Of a stretch of DNA of 64,000 nt, positions 60,819 to 64,000 are shown piece after piece. The stretch is taken from positions 1 through 64,000 of the forward strand of contig JAJZXP010000387.1 of the NCBI GenBank assembly GCA_021806345.1. The letters run 5' to 3'. Below the pieces are notes generated by a model that did not search any database, had not been told where the DNA came from, and saw nothing but the letters and a program-made list of their open reading frames with translations. Made by a program: the position numbers and the translations under genes. The stretch is from Thermoplasmata archaeon (GTDB taxonomy: Archaea; Thermoplasmatota; Thermoplasmata; Thermoplasmatales; Thermoplasmataceae). Each line of letters opens with the position of its first letter. The stretch's first letter is position 1.

Positions 60819-61268
60819 ATGAACCGACAGGTTTTAAAGTATATTGCTACATTCTTTATCAGTTCGTTATTTCTTGCCATAATTTTTTCCCCCGTATCAC
60901 CTGCATCAGGAGTTGTGGAAAAACAGCAATCAGTATCTGGAAAGGGCTATGTCGTTTTCACTTCAGAAGGTCTGCCTATTGGCAATAATTTTACTGTAGA
61001 GATTGATAATAAAAATTTTACATCTGCAGGGTGTTACTTGAACATAAGTTTACCTTACGGGAACTACACGTTTGTAATTAAACTGCCATACGATTTCTCT
61101 TCCAACATAACTAAGGGCCAAGTGACAATAACATCAATCACTTCTTACGAGCATTTTAGTATTCATTATCGATCTTATGATCTGGCATTAATTATATTTG
61201 CAACGATTATTTCAAGTCTGATCGCAATTCTCATTGTTGTGGCATATTACATCAAATCCAATAGATAA
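60819..61268 (+). CDS. Secreted, membrane-anchored protein of the Thermoplasmata 'GLP.G' domain type
   Basis: This 149-residue protein has a signal peptide (about 8-30), one extracellular beta domain and a C-terminal membrane helix (about 120-143) with a short basic tail. The domain (VVFTSEGLPIGNNFTVEIDNKNFTSAGCYLNISLPYGNYTFVIKLP) matches the 'FTESGLPSGTxWSVTL...PNGTYSYTI' unit that recurs in Thermoplasmata surface and thermopsin-linked proteins. It carries four sequons. A possible TATA is at 60789-60800. A role as a small surface glycoprotein is likely. Confidence 0.75.
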   Translation: MNRQVLKYIATFFISSLFLAIIFSPVSPASGVVEKQQSVSGKGYVVFTSEGLPIGNNFTVEIDNKNFTSAGCYLNISLPYGNYTFVIKLPYDFSSNITKGQVTITSITSYEHFSIHYRSYDLALIIFATIISSLIAILIVVAYYIKSNR

Positions 61269-61562
61269 TATACGAAACATTTAACCGGTTTGGGTGTTCT
61301 CGCCCTTCCTTAACCTTTGTTCTTTTAATCAAGTGAATTGTAGGTTTCGCGCGAAACCAACATTATATCCCAAGATCGAAACGGAACTCAATGCTACAAA
61401 GTTTGGAAATTTGTACTTTCCCTCCACAACTTTAAGGAGTATGTTGGTCAAACCAAACAGTCATATCGCAAATTCTGTGACTCTCCTGCTTCTAGAATTG
61501 AAATAAAGGCATAAATAACCAAACTAATAAATAGTTTTTTTAAATACATACTACAGATTCGA
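61269..61562. other. Intergenic region with possible transposase debris
   Basis: About 294 bases. An ORF of 70 codons at 61294-61506 has no recognisable features. In parts of two frames it recalls a DDE transposase end (YPKIETELN, then FKEYVGQTKQSYRKF after a frame change). This reading is weak. Confidence 0.3.
61538..61549 (+). promoter_or_regulatory. TATA box of the 75-residue protein
   Basis: TTTTAAATACAT lies about 20 bp before the ATG at 61563, the distance expected for a leaderless transcript. Confidence 0.5.
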
Positions 61563-61790
61563 ATGAGGACTTACCTTAATGTAACTTTCTCCAGCGAGGG
61601 AGCAAAACCATCTGAGATCATAAACAGATTGAGGTCTCTGGGGTTTAAACCCGTGATGGGTGATCACGACATGGTCTACGAATGGTCCAATGGCGCAACA
61701 GAAGAAGATTCGGTTTGGTTTGCCGACAAAATTCAGGCCACTTTAGAAGGATTTAAAGTTTTGTTTCATATTGAAACAATTGATGAATAA
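61563..61790 (+). CDS. Small conserved-looking protein
   Basis: This 75-residue protein starts MRTYLNVTFSSEGAKPSEIINRLRSLGFKPVMGDHDMVYEWSNG and has an alpha/beta pattern (beta-alpha-beta-beta-alpha-beta) like a small ferredoxin-like fold. No motif is recognised. A leaderless promoter and open frame support a real gene. It ends 2 bp from the convergent RNase P subunit gene. Confidence 0.65.
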   Translation: MRTYLNVTFSSEGAKPSEIINRLRSLGFKPVMGDHDMVYEWSNGATEEDSVWFADKIQATLEGFKVLFHIETIDE

Positions 61791-61792
61791 AT

Positions 61793-62083
61793 TTATTTTT
61801 TTAAATAGGGTATTCTCCTTATATCACCACATTTACCACATTTTAACACAACGTTGGAATTGCGGCATCTTAATGTCATTTTTTCATCATAAGGAGTTTT
61901 GCATTTTTTGCAGAAACTTCTCTTAATTTCCATAGGGAGTGTCAGGTCGAACCTTATGGAAATATTTTCCATCTGTCTTACAATCGTTGATTTGTCTATG
62001 TCATTATCGGTGAAGAGAAGGTCATTTAAGTAATGTATTCGGCGTATTGCCATTTCCTTATTTTTTTCCCTATTTTTCAGCAA
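61793..62083 (-). CDS. rnp4: RNase P protein component 4 (Rpp21/Rnp4)
   Basis: This 96-residue zinc-ribbon subunit of archaeal RNase P processes tRNA 5' ends with the RNA and other proteins. Family pattern: MAIRRIHYLNDLLF helix, ISIRFDLTLPMEIKRSFCKKCKTPY, LRCRNSNVVLKCGKCGDIRRIPYL, giving four zinc cysteines (two CxxC pairs). The length is normal. Its 5' end overlaps the region upstream of the divergent phosphatase gene, so the two share a promoter zone. Confidence 0.92.
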   Translation of the reverse strand: MLKNREKNKEMAIRRIHYLNDLLFTDNDIDKSTIVRQMENISIRFDLTLPMEIKRSFCKKCKTPYDEKMTLRCRNSNVVLKCGKCGDIRRIPYLKK

Positions 62084-62119
62084 ACAGATATAAGTCGAAT
62101 GTTAATATGCTTATTCCAT

Positions 62120-62872
62120 ATGATCAAACTTTTGGCATTGGATGTTGATGGAACGATAACAGAAGAAGATCAAACCATTGGAACAGAAACAATTGAAATG
62201 TTAAGAAATATAAAAATGAAAGATCCATCTCTCCTGATGGCCCTTGTGAGTGGAAATGCTCTTCCAATATTGGTTGGAATTAGAAACACAATTGGTGTTG
62301 GGGACATATTGTTTGCAGAGAATGGGGGAATTATGTTCTCGTATCTGGATATGCCTGTTGAGAAGGTAAAATACATCGGTAAATACAAAGCCCTGACCAT
62401 AGATCGGGGAAATATGAGAAATTTGTCCTGGACCTTAAAATTTTTCCAGAGGGATATTCCAGAGATTGAATTAAACAGAATAAAAGAAAAGTTTGAGATC
62501 GAGGAATTCTTTACCAATAAGTGGAGAGACACGTCGCTAAGCATTAATGCAAGACCCCACGACATTGAAGCAATTTTAGATTTCGTCAAGGATGCAAAGA
62601 TCCAAAATAGTGGATATGCGCTCCACATTATGAACAAGGGGCAAGATAAGGGATTTGCAATAAGAAAAATTATAGAGTATACAGGAGTTAGAAAAGATCA
62701 AATTCTTGCATGTGGAGACGGAGGAAACGATATTGATATGTTCAAGAATGCAGAATTTAGTGGAACTCCAAAGAATGGATCAAAGGAAGCAAAATTAAAT
62801 TGCAATTATATTTCATCGTACTCCTATGGAAGAGGGCTCAAGGATATTCTGAACCATTATGGATTGATTTAA
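62120..62872 (+). CDS. Phosphoglycolate phosphatase (archaeal HAD, Thermoplasma TA0175 type)
   Basis: This 250-residue HAD phosphatase is read from the ATG at 62120 (MIKLLALDVDGTITEEDQ), where motif I Asp8-Asp10 begins. The open frame extends further upstream, but conserved sequence starts here. Motif II is LVSGN (near residue 45), then FAENGGIMF, and DGGNDIDMF near 200 gives motif IV. The cap domain reads FFTNKWRDTSLSINA. It resembles the Thermoplasma enzyme as remembered. It dephosphorylates 2-phosphoglycolate or related small phosphates in the cytoplasm. It overlaps the dihydroorotase gene by 4 bases. Confidence 0.9.
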   Translation: MIKLLALDVDGTITEEDQTIGTETIEMLRNIKMKDPSLLMALVSGNALPILVGIRNTIGVGDILFAENGGIMFSYLDMPVEKVKYIGKYKALTIDRGNMRNLSWTLKFFQRDIPEIELNRIKEKFEIEEFFTNKWRDTSLSINARPHDIEAILDFVKDAKIQNSGYALHIMNKGQDKGFAIRKIIEYTGVRKDQILACGDGGNDIDMFKNAEFSGTPKNGSKEAKLNCNYISSYSYGRGLKDILNHYGLI

Positions 62873-64000
62873 GATTCAATGATCTTCCCACGGCACTCAT
62901 CCACTATTTCCCCATTAGCAACAATCTCTTCGCCGTGCAGATAGACTGATTCTGGAAAGACAACATTGAAGCCCTGAAATGGAGTCATAGTGTTTTTAGA
63001 ATGCAGCATTCTCTCGGTCAGTCTTTGAACATTTGAAAATTTTACAGATATAAAATCAGCAGAGAATCCAATCTTAATCTGGCCTTTGTTAATACCATAC
63101 ACTTCTGCAGGAACTTTTGCACCTTTATCCACCAATTTTTCCAGTGGAAGTATTTTGCTCTGAACTAGGGAGAGCATTAAGGGAATCCGTGTTTCAACCC
63201 CTATTATTCCAGATTTCCCAAATTGAACACTCTCTTTATCACTTTCCAGATGCGGAGCGTGATCAGAGGAGAGAATGTCTATTTTTCCATCAAGGAAGGC
63301 TTGCAGGTTTCCCTCTGCAATTTTTTTGTCTCTGAGTGGAGGATTCACCTTTCCCAATGCACCTATGTCCATTTCATGATTTAGAAGCATATGATGCGGG
63401 GTTATTTCCTTCCTGGCCTTTTCACCTAAGATACCAAGATTATTCGTGTCGCTTATATGACCCACTATCTTTTTACGAGTATTTAAGTTCGAAATTATTT
63501 TTATTGCTTCAAGTTCACATTTAGATGGGCGATTCTCACAATGATCCCTCAAAGAAACTGTTTCTTTCTCTCTGTAAGTATCTAGACATTTTTGTAGCTC
63601 GGAGTGAAATAAAACAGGTTTTTCGCAGTTATTCAGAAAAGCATCGGTTAAATATTCCCCCCTAAACCCTATGCTATTTGTGCTTCCTCCCATAAAGATC
63701 TTAATGGACGGTGATTCCTTAGCAATCAGATTTCCATTAAATCCGTCATACAGACTGTATAGACCATAATCTACGTACGATCGTCCCCTTATTACATCTC
63801 TTTTTCTGTAATACTGTTCATAATCTCTGATTGGAACAATATTGTTCGGCATATCAAATACTGTAGTTGTGCCACCGTGGACTGCAGCCAGGCTCCCACT
63901 TTTGAAATCTTCTTTCTCAGTTTCTCCCGGATCTCGAAAATGAACATGGACATCAACGAATCCAGGTAAAATTGCACCTTCCAGTTCCTTTCCGTATGTC
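62869..64000 (-). CDS. pyrC: Dihydroorotase, N-terminus beyond the window
   Basis: This amidohydrolase cyclises carbamoyl-aspartate in pyrimidine synthesis. The frame stays open to the right edge, so the start lies outside. Near the edge (63850-64000) it reads ILPGFVDVHVHFRDPGETEKEDF and TTVFDMPNN, the dihydroorotase HxH metal motif. HSEL, ITPHHMLL, VNPPLRDKK, LSSDHAPHLESDKE (catalytic Asp) and GIIGVETRIPLM follow. The MPNN start sometimes taken at 63852 is internal. About 376 codons are visible, and an ordinary dihydroorotase has about 400-430 residues, so few are missing. Confidence 0.93.
   Translation of the reverse strand, partial: TYGKELEGAILPGFVDVHVHFRDPGETEKEDFKSGSLAAVHGGTTTVFDMPNNIVPIRDYEQYYRKRDVIRGRSYVDYGLYSLYDGFNGNLIAKESPSIKIFMGGSTNSIGFRGEYLTDAFLNNCEKPVLFHSELQKCLDTYREKETVSLRDHCENRPSKCELEAIKIISNLNTRKKIVGHISDTNNLGILGEKARKEITPHHMLLNHEMDIGALGKVNPPLRDKKIAEGNLQAFLDGKIDILSSDHAPHLESDKESVQFGKSGIIGVETRIPLMLSLVQSKILPLEKLVDKGAKVPAEVYGINKGQIKIGFSADFISVKFSNVQRLTERMLHSKNTMTPFQGFNVVFPESVYLHGEEIVANGEIVDECRGKIIES

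Noticed and set aside
61294..61506. 70-codon plus-strand ORF
   Set aside because: No recognisable features and unlike neighbouring genes; more likely transposon debris or chance.
62033..62119. Upstream extension of the phosphatase frame
   Set aside because: The extra 29 residues precede the conserved HAD start at MIKLLALDVDG and run antisense through the start of the RNase P component 4 gene.
63852..63852. Dihydroorotase start at the internal ATG (MPNN)
   Set aside because: The frame continues to the right edge with the conserved DVHVHFRDPG metal-binding motif, so this Met is internal.

Overview
The window is AT-rich archaeal DNA and almost certainly comes from the class Thermoplasmata (Thermoplasmatales, possibly a Cuniculiplasma- or Ferroplasma-like acidophile). 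The evidence is a Thermoplasma-type glucose dehydrogenase, a Thermoplasma-type phosphoglycolate phosphatase, and archaeal information-processing genes (Alba, S8e, SRP19, PriL, Nep1, NMD3, RNase P component 4, ArcS, archaeal PheS). Several TATA boxes lie about 25 bp before start codons (leaderless mRNAs), and secreted proteins have the Thermoplasmata 'FT..GLP.G..' fold. The genus is an inference from these similarities; no database was searched.

Layout. 1-1110: a degraded transposon tail (probably TnpB) and an acetamidase/formamidase-family gene. 1524-1595: tRNA-Ala. 1700-6701: a type IV pilus/Tad-like secretion operon in the unusual order ATPase, membrane platform, membrane platform, ATPase. 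6692-12975 (minus strand): Na+/H+ antiporter, NAD synthetase, FolD, glucose dehydrogenase, GTP cyclohydrolase II, a frameshifted LigB-family gene and a methyltransferase. 13157-17736: an SDR protein, tRNA-Gln, then homoserine kinase overlapping a cystathionine-synthase-like PLP enzyme. 17921-27669: RqcH/NEMF, phosphoglucose/phosphomannose isomerase, a transposase remnant, a secreted protein, then a minus-strand group of arginine deiminase, NMD3, acyl-CoA dehydrogenase and acetyl-CoA synthetase. 27765-33221: tRNA-Leu, a small conserved-looking protein with an Lrp regulator, Alba, polyprenyl diphosphate synthase, ArsA/Get3 with a small partner, and an aldehyde dehydrogenase.

33418-40283: amino-acid permease, an ABC exporter, an M24 peptidase, a HExxH protein, tRNA-Gly, Nep1 and tRNA-His. 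40284-41393 is an insertion-sequence graveyard (IS110 and IS5-type fragments). 41394-47378: S8e and SRP19, PriL, gamma-glutamyltransferase with an M24 dipeptidase, and ArcS. 47475-54734 is a tight six-gene operon with a 1005-residue sequon-rich surface protein, two unrecognised cytoplasmic or tail-exposed proteins, a MoxR AAA+ ATPase, a DUF58 protein and a multi-pass membrane protein. 54715-64000: SAH/MTA deaminase-like amidohydrolase, PheS, metallophosphoesterase, glutamyl-tRNA reductase, a THUMP-like methyltransferase, small proteins, RNase P component 4, phosphoglycolate phosphatase and dihydroorotase, which runs off the right edge.

The two most system-like loci are the dual-ATPase secretion operon and the MoxR/DUF58/giant surface protein operon. 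Neither contains an obvious pilin or a recognisable substrate modifier. Peptide and amino-acid turnover (two M24 peptidases, Ggt, APC permease, arginine deiminase, AcsA, acyl-CoA dehydrogenase) fits a peptidolytic acidophile that also oxidises glucose through a non-phosphorylated route. All functions are assigned by reading motifs and recalling family sequences.
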